Below are positions 26,155 through 35,646 of a stretch of DNA of 64,000 bases, one piece after another. Position numbers and translations under genes: made by a program. The notes beneath the pieces were generated by a model. The model was not told where the DNA came from. It worked only from the letters and a program-made list of their open reading frames with translations, and did no database searches. Position 1 is the first letter of the stretch, and every line of letters begins with the position of its first letter. The DNA comes from Dichetophora obliterata (taxonomy: Eukaryota; Arthropoda; Insecta; Diptera; Sciomyzidae), in assembly GCA_963920525.1 (NCBI GenBank), contig OY986435.1, positions 301,953,908-302,017,907 on the forward strand, written 5' to 3'.

Positions 26155-27762
26155 ATGGACAGTGGTTCATCGCTTACACTATTGGAAGAAGAACTTTCTA
26201 TTGCGCTTGATTTGGATGGAAATCCAGAACCGATTTGTCTAAAGTGGACAGGCAACACAACCCGGTGGGAGCAAGACTCCAAAGTTGTAGCCGTATCGAT
26301 CTCGGGTCGTTCCGACAATGAAGTAGACCACGAAAAATACGCGCTACATGGCGTAAGAACTATTGCGGAATTAGCACTGCCGATACAGTCTCTACAATGC
26401 GAGCAAGTTTGGGAGCAATATTCTTATCTGAAAGGGCTGCCATTATCATCTTACAACAAGGCAAAATGTGGCATCCTGATTGGTCTCAATAACGAGAAGG
26501 TATCTTTGCCTCTCAAGATACGTGAAGGAAAATGGAATGAGCCGGTAGCAGTGAAGACAAGGCTGGGTTGGTGTTTGAGCGGAGGTGAAACAACTACTGG
26601 TGGAGATCGTGGAGTGTACCACAGCTATAAGCCGTGCAAGTGCGAAAAGGATTTGCACGATATCGTTCAAAAACATTTCGTGTTGGAAGATACTGGGGTG
26701 ACCAAGAGCCATATTGATACGGCAGAAGAAATACGGGCAAAGCATATTCTAGAATCAACAACAAAGCGAATTGGCGAAGCGTTTGAATGCGGATTATTAT
26801 GGCGTTTTAATGACATTAGGTTGCCGGATAGTTACGCTATGGCTTTAAGTCGGTTGAAGTGTCTAGAGAAAAAATTAAAAGCAAATCCCGAAGATTTAAC
26901 AACTGTCAACAATCAAATAGACCATTTAGTTGCAAAGGGCTATGCTAGAAAATGTAACCAACTTGAAGCAGAAGAACGTCAGTCAAATACGTGGTACTTG
27001 CCTACATTCATCGTTACGAATCACAACAAACCTGGAAAGCGGAGATTGGTGTGGGATGCAGCGGCTGCTGTACAAGGCGTCTCATTAAACGACATGTTAC
27101 ACAAGGGACCGGATAAGTTGGCTGTTTTACCTGAAGTCTTGTATGGGTTTCGAACCAATAAAATAGCTATAGCAGGGGACATTGAAGAGATGTTCCATCA
27201 GGTTCATGTTCGGAAGGAGGATCAGTGTTCCCAGAGATTCTTATGGCGCAGAGGTCAGGCAGATTGCAAGCCTGATGTTTACGAAATGCAGGTGCTCACG
27301 TTTGGGGCGTCATGCTTGCCAAGCATAGCGCAGTATGTGAAAGATGTCAACGCAATGGAATTTGCACACGAATACCCCCGAGCAGCTGAGGCTATACTCG
27401 AACATCATTACGTGGATGACCTTCTTGATAGTGTTGGAACAAAAGAAGAAGCAGTTCGTTTGGCGCAAGACGTACGACACATTCATTCCAAAGCTGGCTT
27501 TAAGATAAGAAATTGGCTGTCAAATTCAGAAGAGGTGCTTCAAGCTTTAGAGTGGTCAGCAGACAACAATGGAAGATCTCTGGAGAATCCGCAGATGCAT
27601 AATAACACGACAAAAGTTTTAGGCCTTTCGTGGAAACCAGGTGAGGATGTTTTAACTTTTTCATTAAGCCTCTTGCAATCGCATAAAGAAATCCTATCAG
27701 GCGATGAAGTTCCTACAAAGCGTCAACTGTTAAGAGTTATGATGTCTATATTCGATCCATAA
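26155..27762 (+). pseudogene. BEL/Pao protease and reverse transcriptase region
   Basis: The frame opens within the aspartic protease active site (MDSGSSLTLLEEEL, from 26155), runs through a linker, and enters the reverse transcriptase. RT landmarks are RRLVWDAAAAVQGVSLND, GDIEEMFHQV with its catalytic Asp, LTFGASCLPSIAQYV and the YVDDLLDS box (about 27409-27430) holding the catalytic Asp pair. All three catalytic Asp are present, yet the frame stops at 27762 before the connection to RNase H. Its 535-residue stretch is the longest open piece of the element. Confidence 0.88.
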
Positions 27763-27848
27763 CAGGTCAACTTAAAGAAAAGTGGGAAAACTGGCGGCGG
27801 TTATTATACAAAGTTGAATATGTCTGCATCAAAAGATGCTATACAACG

Positions 27849-28706
27849 TTGTCAAGCGATTATAACATTCAGCTACACATCTTCGTGGACGCCAGTGAGG
27901 ACGCAATGGCGGTGGTTGTGTATCTTCGATTCTTTGACGGTGCTACAACAGAGTGTGCCTTAGTGGGTGCTAAAAGTAAAGTATCTCCTTTATCACCAAT
28001 GTCAATTCCTCGGATGGAGCTGCAAGCAGCGCTGATGGGTTCTCGAATGGCAAGTTCAGTTTCTCGAAGCCACAAATTCAAATTTGAAAAGAGACTTTTT
28101 TGGACGGATTCTAACAACGTGTTGCAGTGGCTGCGATCTGACGCACGTCAATTTAAGCAATTTGTGATGTTTCGTGTGGGAGAGATCCAAGAACAGACTA
28201 ATCGAGAGGAGTGGAGATGGGTTCCGTCAAAGTTAAACGTAGCGGACGAAGCCACCAAATGGAGCAAATTACCCAATTTTGAAACAAATAGCAGATGGTT
28301 CAAGGTAACAAGTTTTTTGTACGATAATGAAGAAAAATGGCCAACTGAAGCTGCTCACAAAATCGATGAATTGTCCCAGAAGGAAGTCAGACCTAAGTTT
28401 TTGCTAGTAGCAAACATCGCGAGCAACACTTTCTTTATAGATTCAAAGCAGTTCTCTTCCTGGGAAAGACTTCAGCGTTCAACGGGTTGGGTCTTCAGAT
28501 ACATTCAAAATCTGCATAGGAAAGTAAGACAACAAACTTTAATACAGGGCCCACTGACGCTAGAAGAACTTGAGTCAGCTGAAGTGTTTCTTTGGAAAAT
28601 GGTGCAGAGTCAGGAGTATGAGGATGAATTGATCTTGCTAAAACGCAATAAGAAGTTGCAGAGGTCCAGCCAACTATTCAAATACTCATCATATTTTGAC
28701 GATTAA
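27849..28706 (+). pseudogene. BEL/Pao RNase H region
   Basis: This piece begins shortly before LHIFVDASEDAMAVVVYLR, a typical BEL RNase H start with the first acidic residue, continues with SIPRMELQAAL (catalytic Glu) and FWTDSNNVLQWLRS (catalytic Asp), and then WVPSKLNVADEATKW. The remainder is the linker toward integrase. It is separated from the RT by a frame break near 27762-27849 and stops at 28706. Confidence 0.85.
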
Positions 28707-28718
28707 GGAGTACTTCGC

Positions 28719-30002
28719 ATGAAAGGCCGGCTTGATTACGCTGATTATTTCGATGAATCTGTAAAACGACCAGTGCTATTGCCAAAGAAGAATATGGTGA
28801 GTTTCCTTATTATAGATTTTTACCACCGCAAATATAGACATTCATGCAACGAAACGGTTATCAACGAAGTCAGACAGAGGTTTTGTATCCCAGGACTGCG
28901 GGTCCTATTAAAATCCGTAAAGTACAAATGTTTAGTATGTAAGCAAAACAATGCTGCTCCTTAATGTCCAGAGATGGCACCATTACCAAAAAGTAGACTA
29001 GCAGCTTTTCAAAGACCATTTACATATGTAGGAGTAGACTATTTTGGTTCAATTTTGGTTTCGTCTGGAAGAAGCTTAGTCAAACGTTGGGGAGTTTTGT
29101 TTACATGCCTGACTGTTCGGGCTATTCACCTCGAAATGGCTTACTCACTAACAACAGATTCCTGTATTGTATGTATCAATAATTTCATAGCTCTAAGAGG
29201 TGTTCCAAGGGAAATATACTCGGATAACTGCACCAATTTCGTAGGGGCAGAGCGAGAGCTGAGAGAAGCTTTTAAAGCTGTCAATAAAAATATTTTAATT
29301 GAAAAATTTACAACGACGGATACAAAATGGTTCTTCAATCCACCATCTGCGCCTCACATGGGCGGCTGCTGGGAACGGTTAGTTGGATCGGTAAAAAAGG
29401 TTTTCCGGCAAATCGTTAAAAATCAGCGTCTCAATGATGAAATACTGCACTCATTATTGATCGAAGTCGAAGGAATAATTAATTCGCGCCCACTGACATA
29501 CGTTACGCTCGATAATGAGGATGATGAAGCGATCACCCCTAATCACTTTCTGCTGGGTTCTTCGAGCGGGCTTAAGTTCTCATTGGAGTTTAACAGCCGT
29601 GAGTTGATGACAAGAAAAGACTGGAGAAGATGTCAACAGATCTCGAATTTATACTGGAGACGATGGGTAAAAGAATACCTGCCCACCTTAACAAGACGTA
29701 CCAAGTGGTTCGAAAAGATGGAACCAATTAAGGAAGGTGACATTGTCTTAATTGTGGATGAAAACCTACCCAAATACTCTTGGCCTAAGGGAGTCGTCGT
29801 TAAAGTCATTAACTCCAAAGATGGACAAGTTAGAAGAGCGACCGTCCGCACTGTCAATGGTGTTTACGAGCGTCCAGTAGTAAAGCTAGCTGTATTAGAC
29901 GTCAGCAAGGAGACCGATAGTAAAGAAGCAGTGGCTTCCGTACCAGGGGCGAGAAATGTTGCTGACAGTGCACACTTAAGTAATAGTCAGAACAAACTCT
30001 AA
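28719..30002 (+). pseudogene. BEL/Pao integrase region
   Basis: The zinc-binding N-terminal domain is at 28719-28964 (YHRKYRHSC, then CLVCKQNNAAP), ending at a stop. The catalytic core follows at 28974-30002 with VGVDYFG (first Asp), IYSDNCTNFVGAEREL (second Asp) and APHMGGCWERLVGSVKK (Glu). The C-terminal part contains WPKGVVVKVI, normal for BEL integrases. One stop separates the two pieces. The core domain itself looks uninterrupted. Confidence 0.88.
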
Positions 30003-30353
30003 AATTACTTTTTGAACGCACCCATCGTCTGACAAGTCTGCTGCCAAATTTTAAAAGTCGTAAGCCAATCAGAACAAAGAAAGGAGCGTGGGCAAGTTTT
30101 TGGATAGAGAAACGGCACGTCACAGAGGCAACAGAATTTTTTAGTCTTCTTTTTTATATACCTATATTTTTACTTAAACTACATTTTCTTTCTTTAATTT
30201 ATTTAAATTCATAAGTAAAGTTGTTATCATCAATAAAATCTGAATTCTAAAGAACTGCCTCAATTATTTCGTTGCGAGCAGCAACAAATGCTGTATGCAT
30301 GAATGTACTTACTGGGTACCTTGTCTAATTTTATCATGGACCATAGTATAATT

Positions 30354-30650
30354 ATTATAAAGTAGGAGCGACAATTTTTTTTGCGATAAACGTATGTCAA
30401 ACAAAAGAAAATCAAAACTAGAGCGTGCTATGGAGATATCAAAAATGTTTTGTGTCACACAAAGAAAATTAATAAATAAATTTAATTTAAGTTGTAAATA
30501 ATGTATGTAAATTTATAAATTCCATAATTAATCTTTTTCTTTGTTGATAGAAAGCGAAATTCTACGATACGATGTCAAAAAAAAATTATTGAACGCTAAT
30601 TTTGTTTTCTTTTGTTTGACGTTCGTTTATCGCAGCTCGTGAGAAAAAAT
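30354..30650. repeat. D-family inverted-repeat element
   Basis: The left arm (AAGTAGGAGCGACAATTTTT, then GCGATAAACGTATGTCAAAC) recurs inverted near 30590-30645 (GTTTGACGTTCGTTTATCGC) with differences. The same end, much closer in sequence, is found inverted at 35148-35226. It is non-coding. Confidence 0.55.
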
Positions 30651-31072
30651 CTTGTTGACAAGGCTACCTGATAAATTTTTGCATCATGGTGTAGACCAGC
30701 ACTTTTTGTGTGACACAAAATAGTTTTCATATCTCCAGTTTGCATCAGCTGCCATAGCAACCATAGTAGAAGAATACAGGTAGATGCACTAGATGAGAGC
30801 ATACTGCCAAAAATGTCAAAACGAAGCAAAATTTTATATTACTTTTCTTTTGTTTCCATTCGCCACACAGCTGCATTTGACAAACATGGCAGTATGGAAA
30901 GAGCCCAACTAGAACTGATGTTCCACATTTGGGTTGCAGCGACGTCGTAGCGTTTATTTTTGTGTCAAAATTGACATGATGTTACGTATTGGTTACGTTA
31001 CAGAGACCACTATGATTCGAAAGTGGTGCAACACAATGCCGACATTGTGTTAGTGAAAATTACTTTGAAGTA

Positions 31073-31662
31073 GGGGCTTTCAGACCATCGTACATGTGCG
31101 ATGACTTGGGCATGCTCGACGACATGTACGATCATTCGAAAGCAAATGAGACCGCCGGACCGACATGTCGGACGAAAATCAAAAATTTTTGATTTTCTGC
31201 CGGTCGGACCGACATGTACGATGTTATGAACGCATGTCGGTCCGACTCGCTGCATTTTTTCATTTCATTAAAAGCGTCAGCGGGTGAACAGCAACGAAGC
31301 GGAAAAAATATTAGAGAAAATTAATATGAAAAACGTTTGAAACATTTTATAATTGTTTATAATTAATTAAAATTGATAAACAATTCTCTAAATATGAAAA
31401 ATGACTGCTAAATCATAAGGTCATTAAAAAATTGTTTAGCCATTACGCCGATGTGCTCTATTTGAGAGGCAGCAATGAAATGATGTCGTCGCACATGTAC
31501 GATTGCTTGAAAGCTCAACAAAATATTCCCGTTAGTTTGTCGTCGTACATGTCAGCGTACAAGTACGTTCGTCTGAAACCCCCTTTTGAAAGCTCAACAA
31601 AATAGTCCCGTTAGTTTGTCGTCGTACATGTCAGCGTACAAGTACGTTCGTCTGAAACCCCC
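31073..31662. mobile_element. Palindromic MITE, GGGGCTTTC family, with a 79-bp tandem duplication
   Basis: The ends are GGGGCTTTCAGAC and, inverted, GGGGGTTTCAGAC. TA flanks it at 31071-31072 and 31663-31664. The interior is full of short palindromes around ACATGTACGAT and CGGACCGACATGTCGG. The right arm is duplicated in tandem with a 79-bp period (starting near 31508 and 31587). Confidence 0.65.
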
Positions 31663-31696
31663 TAGTGACTTAGCACATTTTAGTATACACATTTAT

Positions 31697-32110
31697 CAGT
31701 GATGTGCGGCGTAGAGAACATGATGTCGACAATACTATTGTCGACGGTGTCGACAATGTCGTGTAGACAATTGCTTTTAACGACGTGTAGATAATTAATG
31801 TAAAAGGCTGCATGTTTATTGTAATATTTAATTAAATTGAGTCCAAGTTCGAAGTATTCCTTATTTTTACGCCTTCTGGGCATGGCTTTTGTTTGTTTAA
31901 TTGTAAAATTTGTTACTTTGTGTTAATTAAACGACTTTTCAAAACGTTTTAAGAATCAGCATAATCTAAATGGAACTTGCATTTTTTCAGTGTTGCATTT
32001 TGTTGACATTGTTTACATAATTCTCGACATTGTCTACATTGTCGACACATTCTGCATTGTCGACACCAAAAAGTCGACAATTAAAGACGACGCGTCGAGG
32101 AACATCACTG
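31697..32110. mobile_element. hAT-type MITE with CAGTGATGT ends and GTCGACA repeats
   Basis: The ends are CAGTGATGTGCGGCG and, inverted, CAGTGATGTTCCTCG. It is flanked by exact ACATTTAT duplications at 31689-31696 and 32111-32118. Multiple GTCGACAAT / ATTGTCGAC motifs lie inside both ends, which may be transposase-binding sites. It is non-coding. Confidence 0.8.
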
Positions 32111-32449
32111 ACATTTATATATAAATGCATTACAGAGTTGCCAATTGCAAAAAAATTAATTTTGTTTACATGTTTTGTTTACATTTTGCAGCCATAAATA
32201 TAATTATTTTATAATTAAAATTTATATAATATATAGGAGTACAACATAATCTTAAGTGTTTTTCGATATTATTTGGAGCTAAATGTAGATGGGAAAGAAG
32301 ATTTTCGGTAAAATAACAGCCAAAACTTCTTAAGAATTTAAGCGCAAGCTGAATTCAGAAAATATTGCAACAATTTCATACATTAATAAAAAATGTTTAA
32401 ATATAATAATAATTTGCGTCCACCATTTTAAATGACTTGGGGTCGCAAT

Positions 32450-32993
32450 TAGGGCTGTTCACATTTCAAACAGCTCATCAAATCGATCATCAACTGATTT
32501 GACAAATGATTTGACCAACAGAATTTGTATGGATTTGATGGCGATTTGATGGCGATTTGACGAGTGTGAACACTCATCAAATCGTTGGTCAAATCAGTTG
32601 ATGAAAATCAAAATTTTTTGATTTTTCTGCTGATTTGACGAATGATTTGACGAGTGTGAACACTCGTCAAATTGTGTAGTACGATTTTATCAGTTGAAAA
32701 AAGTTTTCAACCTGAGCACATCGCGGCAAAAGAGGGAGCGGAAAAAAATAATAGCAAAATAATAATAAATAACTGTTGCAAATAATTTATAATAATTTAT
32801 AAAATAATTTCATCTTCTTCCAATACGATTTTAATAACAAGTGGTATTAAAAATTTTCCGTCATCGCAATGTGCTTACTTCGGTGTTCAAGATAAAATGA
32901 AATTTGATGAAAAATTTGATGAGTCTGAACACTTTTGTGGTCAAACGATTTGACAAATGATTTGATGAGCGGTTTGAAATGTGAACAGCCCTA
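32450..32993. mobile_element. Palindromic MITE, TAGGGCTGTTCAC family, copy 1
   Basis: The inverted repeats of about 35 bp have one mismatch (TAGGGCTGTTCACATTTCAA, then MCGCTCATCAAATC-like). Numerous TGATTTGAC / GTCAAATCA motifs fill both arms. No 8-bp duplication was found. Sequence just right of it (TGTTACAAAATGTACATCT) also follows copy 2. Confidence 0.7.
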
Positions 32994-34030
32994 TTAGCTA
33001 ATTGTTACAAAATGTACATCTTGATGAATGATGGGTGATGCCTTCACTTGGCCCAGCTGGACAGCTCTAACAAGTTTACAAACACAATAAAACAATATTT
33101 TGTGTTCACTAACACATTCTTATGTTATTAGCTTATGTTGAACAAGGAAAGTTGTCATATTTGTATATCTTACTTTTGTGCTCGCTTAAAATGTACTGCA
33201 AGACCAAAAATATAAACCAACATATCAAAGTGATCGGTGTTAATTTTTGACGTTCATTTTCAAATAAAATAATATAATGAATTGAATAAATTTAAATTTT
33301 CAAAAATCAATGCTATCGCAGTTTTAAACACCACGTACAGCGTCTTAGCAGCAGCAAATATATATCATCAAGCAACATAAACTTTTGGATGGTGGTATCA
33401 TAAGTGTGGCTGCAACAAAGAGCCGTGCAATCTAAAGGAAGTTTAAAAATTATATTAATCAAATAAAAAATTAAAAAAATTTTCTTTTCAGGAAACTAAA
33501 TAGATTCCTGGGTAATCCAATTCACCAAGGAAATCAATTATTCCTATTTGCACATTTTCAAATATGCATGTACAAACTGCTGCTGCCATTGCTGGTGTTG
33601 ATAAAAAACGTGTATTTTTACTATCGTGTGTGCGTTTGTTTTCATTTTTATAGTCGCAATTTATATGTATGTAGTCGTCATTAAAGTCATTTATTCAAAA
33701 ATTGTGTTTTAAAATTGAAAAAAATTCTAGGCTTGATTTCTTGGGGTTGGGCATGATAGAACTGCTAGGGGGGAGAAGTGACTACGCTGAAAATGTAATT
33801 GGTGTGAGCAGCTCAGGTATACATTTTTCTAATGGATAAAACATGGATGACAGACTGGGATGCCAGATCACACGTATGAGAGTCAGAGTTGCAAACCTTG
33901 TTATACTTTTACCTACCTCTAGAACAAATATAACAAGTTTTGTATGGATTTTTTAAGGGGAAATAACACGAAGCGTGTTAGCACTCGTGTTAAATAACAC
34001 GTTATCTAACAGTTACGTGTCTAGCTGGGA

Positions 34031-34508
34031 AATGATTTGACCAACAGAATTTGTATGGATTTGATGGCGATTTGACGAGTGTGAACACTCATCAAATCGT
34101 TGGTCAAATCGTTTGATGAAAATCAAAATTTTTTGATTTTTCTGCTGATTTGACGAATGATTTGACGAGTGTGAACACTCGTCAAATTGTGTAGTACGAT
34201 TTTATCAGTTCTAAAAAGTTTTCAACCTGAGCACATCGCGGTAAAAGAGGGAGCGGAAGAAAATAATAGCAAAATAATAATAAATAACTGTTGCAAATAA
34301 TTTATAATAATTTATAAAATAATTTATTCTTCTTCCAATACGATTTTAATAACAAGTGGTATTAATAATTTTCCGTCATCGCGATGTGCTTACTTCGGTG
34401 TTCAAGATAAAATGAAATTTGATGAAAAATTTGATGAGTCTGAACACTTTTGTGGTCAAACGATTTGACAAATGATTTGATGAGCGGTTTGAAATGTGAA
34501 CAGCCCTA
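34031..34508. mobile_element. Palindromic MITE, TAGGGCTGTTCAC family, copy 2 (left end lost)
   Basis: It is nearly identical to copy 1 from the AATGATTTGACCAACAGAAT block to the right end (GTGAACAGCCCTA) but lacks the left terminal repeat. About 40 bp of the right flank is also shared with copy 1, so the two loci arose partly by local duplication or insertion into the same repeat. Confidence 0.7.
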
Positions 34509-34775
34509 ATTGTAACAAAATGTACATCTCGATGAATGATAAGTGATGCATTTTTTAAAGGTAACACTTGATAAATCGTTACAACATTCTGTGACCTAGT
34601 GGTAAAGTAGTATCCTAGGAATTTTTACAAACTTTTCCCACAAAATATTTTCCAAATCAGTATCGCTGCAACGTCGTCGTGTAAAAAATGTGTCTTAAGT
34701 AACCTGTGGTCGCAAAATTCTACTTGGGAGAGCACAGTCAGCGCTGCAGCTATCTCTATCCTTATGCCATAATAG

Positions 34776-34990
34776 CATGGTAGACCTAGTGAAGGTATAT
34801 GCATTTTAGACTGCTCTCTTTTTCTTATAGCCAGAATTGTCAAACTCAAGCATTTTGCTATTCTTGCCTATTTTTGTTTTCTTATCGCATTCTCATCGTT
34901 TTCAGATTTTTTAAGGGCTGTCAATTTCGTTTTGACAGTTCCGGCTGTCTGTCTCTCCGAAATGCATCTACCTTCTCTAATTCTACTATG
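34776..34990. mobile_element. hAT-type MITE, family B, copy 2 (215 bp)
   Basis: It matches the copy at 22885-23099 over its whole length, with ends CATGGTAGACCTAGTGAAGG and, inverted, CATAGTAGAATTAGAGAAGG. The flanks CATAATAG and CATGAAAG agree at six of eight positions, which could be an aged target duplication. Confidence 0.75.
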
Positions 34991-34996
34991 CATGAA

Positions 34997-35139
34997 AGGC
35001 GCATGTCACACTTGCGCGGACATGGACAAATTTGTTGTTGTTTTCGCTGGTAAAAGAAAAATCTGGAAATTGAGAGAGCTTCTTTTACCCATGAAAACAA
35101 CAACAAATTTGTCCGTGTGCGCTAAGTGTGACATGCCCC
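34997..35139. mobile_element. Small palindromic MITE, about 143 bp
   Basis: The left arm GGCGCATGTCACACTTGCGC and the right arm, inverted, GGGGCATGTCACACTTAGCG continue into GACAAATTTGTTGTTGTTTT on both sides. It would fold into a hairpin along nearly its whole length. Confidence 0.7.
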
Positions 35140-35147
35140 ATAGCAAC

Positions 35148-35226
35148 CATATAACGCTCTCGCTTTGATTTTATTTTGTTTGACATACGTTGACCGCAGC
35201 AAAAATTGTCGCTACTACTTTGTTAT
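35148..35226 (-). repeat. D-family terminal repeat (right end)
   Basis: About 80 bp that, inverted, match 30354-30425 (AGTAGKAGCGACAATTTTT, then AACGTATGTCAAACAAAA). A subterminal match also links 30697-30745 (TTTTTGTGTGACACAAAATA) with the complement of 30430-30478. The element bounded by these ends has been torn apart by later insertions. Confidence 0.6.
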
Positions 35227-35229
35227 AAC

Positions 35230-35646
35230 CCGGCGTCTCCACAGGCAATAGTTTATACTTATGTCATGATACTTATGTCAGACGACATATTGGCAATGGA
35301 GACCGCTCACTGCTCATGAAGAGCAATATATGTCACGATAAATATCTTGATAACTATAGCCTGCCATGAACTGTCAGTTTAGTAGTTTGATAGCCAATTT
35401 TTTAATTTTTCTTTATTTTCTTAGCAAAATTTGTGTTTTTTTCTTTTTTGCTGTTCTTCAGCAACTTTTTGCAATTTTTTAAAATTTTCAAGCGCTTCAA
35501 TGTAGCTAGTATTCGAGTTTGACGAAATCTCCCAAATGCTTAAGATATGAAATGCCCACACACAAAGCGTTGTTTTGATATGGCTCATATCTGTCTGGCA
35601 CAATTACATCTGATCGGAAATAATTGATTGCCAGTGTAGACGCCGG
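35230..35646. mobile_element. MITE with CCGGCGTCT ends
   Basis: The inverted repeats are CCGGCGTCTCCACAGGCAAT and, inverted, CCGGCGTCTACACTGGCAAT. The length is 417 bp, with no coding potential. It directly abuts the D-family end. Confidence 0.65.

Larger units (their letters stand above)
24825..30310 (+). mobile_element. BEL/Pao LTR retrotransposon, broken, left LTR not found
   Basis: The order gag, protease, reverse transcriptase, RNase H, integrase on the plus strand identifies a BEL/Pao element, a retroelement class confined to animals. The frame is interrupted at about 25350, 26055, 27762, 28706 and 28964, so the copy is dead. The sequence after the integrase, up to about 30300 (ending near TCGTTGCGAGCAGCAACA), looks like part of a 3' LTR, but I find no matching copy before gag. 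The 5' end is probably truncated or deleted. Confidence 0.85.
23979..30688. mobile_element. Outer element Q (about 6.7 kb) enclosing the BEL/Pao copy
   Basis: The left end CATGATTCAATTATTATAGG resembles the right end inverted (CATGATGCAAAAATTTATCA), and both are followed by GGTWG-like sequence. GTGTAGAC flanks it at 23971-23978 and 30689-30696. The interior holds a short palindrome near 23997-24108, the BEL/Pao retrotransposon and a D-family MITE, so most of its length is secondary insertion. The boundaries are inferred from the repeats of the target site; the inverted ends are short and AT-rich, so confidence is moderate. Confidence 0.55.
30904..34728. mobile_element. Composite insertion M with CCCAASTAGAA ends
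   Basis: The insertion begins CCCAACTAGAACTGATG and ends, inverted, CCCAAGTAGAATTTTGC. Both ends are followed within about 70 bp by GTTGCAGCGA and a GACGTCG/GACGACG-like block. It interrupts a family A MITE exactly. Its interior holds at least four other palindromic elements (31073, 31697, 32450 and 34031). No transposase was recognised. The superfamily is uncertain; the target duplication looks like only 2-4 bp (AG or AGAG). Confidence 0.55.
30762..34771. mobile_element. hAT-type MITE, family A, copy 4, split by a 3.8-kb insertion
   Basis: The first 142 bp (30762-30903, starting CATAGTAGAAGAATACAGGT) and the last 42-43 bp (from 34729, AGAGCACAGTCAGCGCTGCA) together make a 184-185-bp family A element, matching the 183-bp full copies. 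ATAGCAAC precedes it at 30754-30761 and recurs at 35140-35147 after two further insertions, so it may be its target duplication. Confidence 0.75.

Noticed and set aside
31010..31255. 81-codon minus-strand frame
   Set aside because: It lies across the palindromes of the GGGGCTTTC MITE.
30354..35226. One simple D-family transposon spanning this whole interval
   Set aside because: The ends match, but the GTGTAGAC copy at 30689 and the Q boundary fall between them, so a single simple insertion does not explain the layout.
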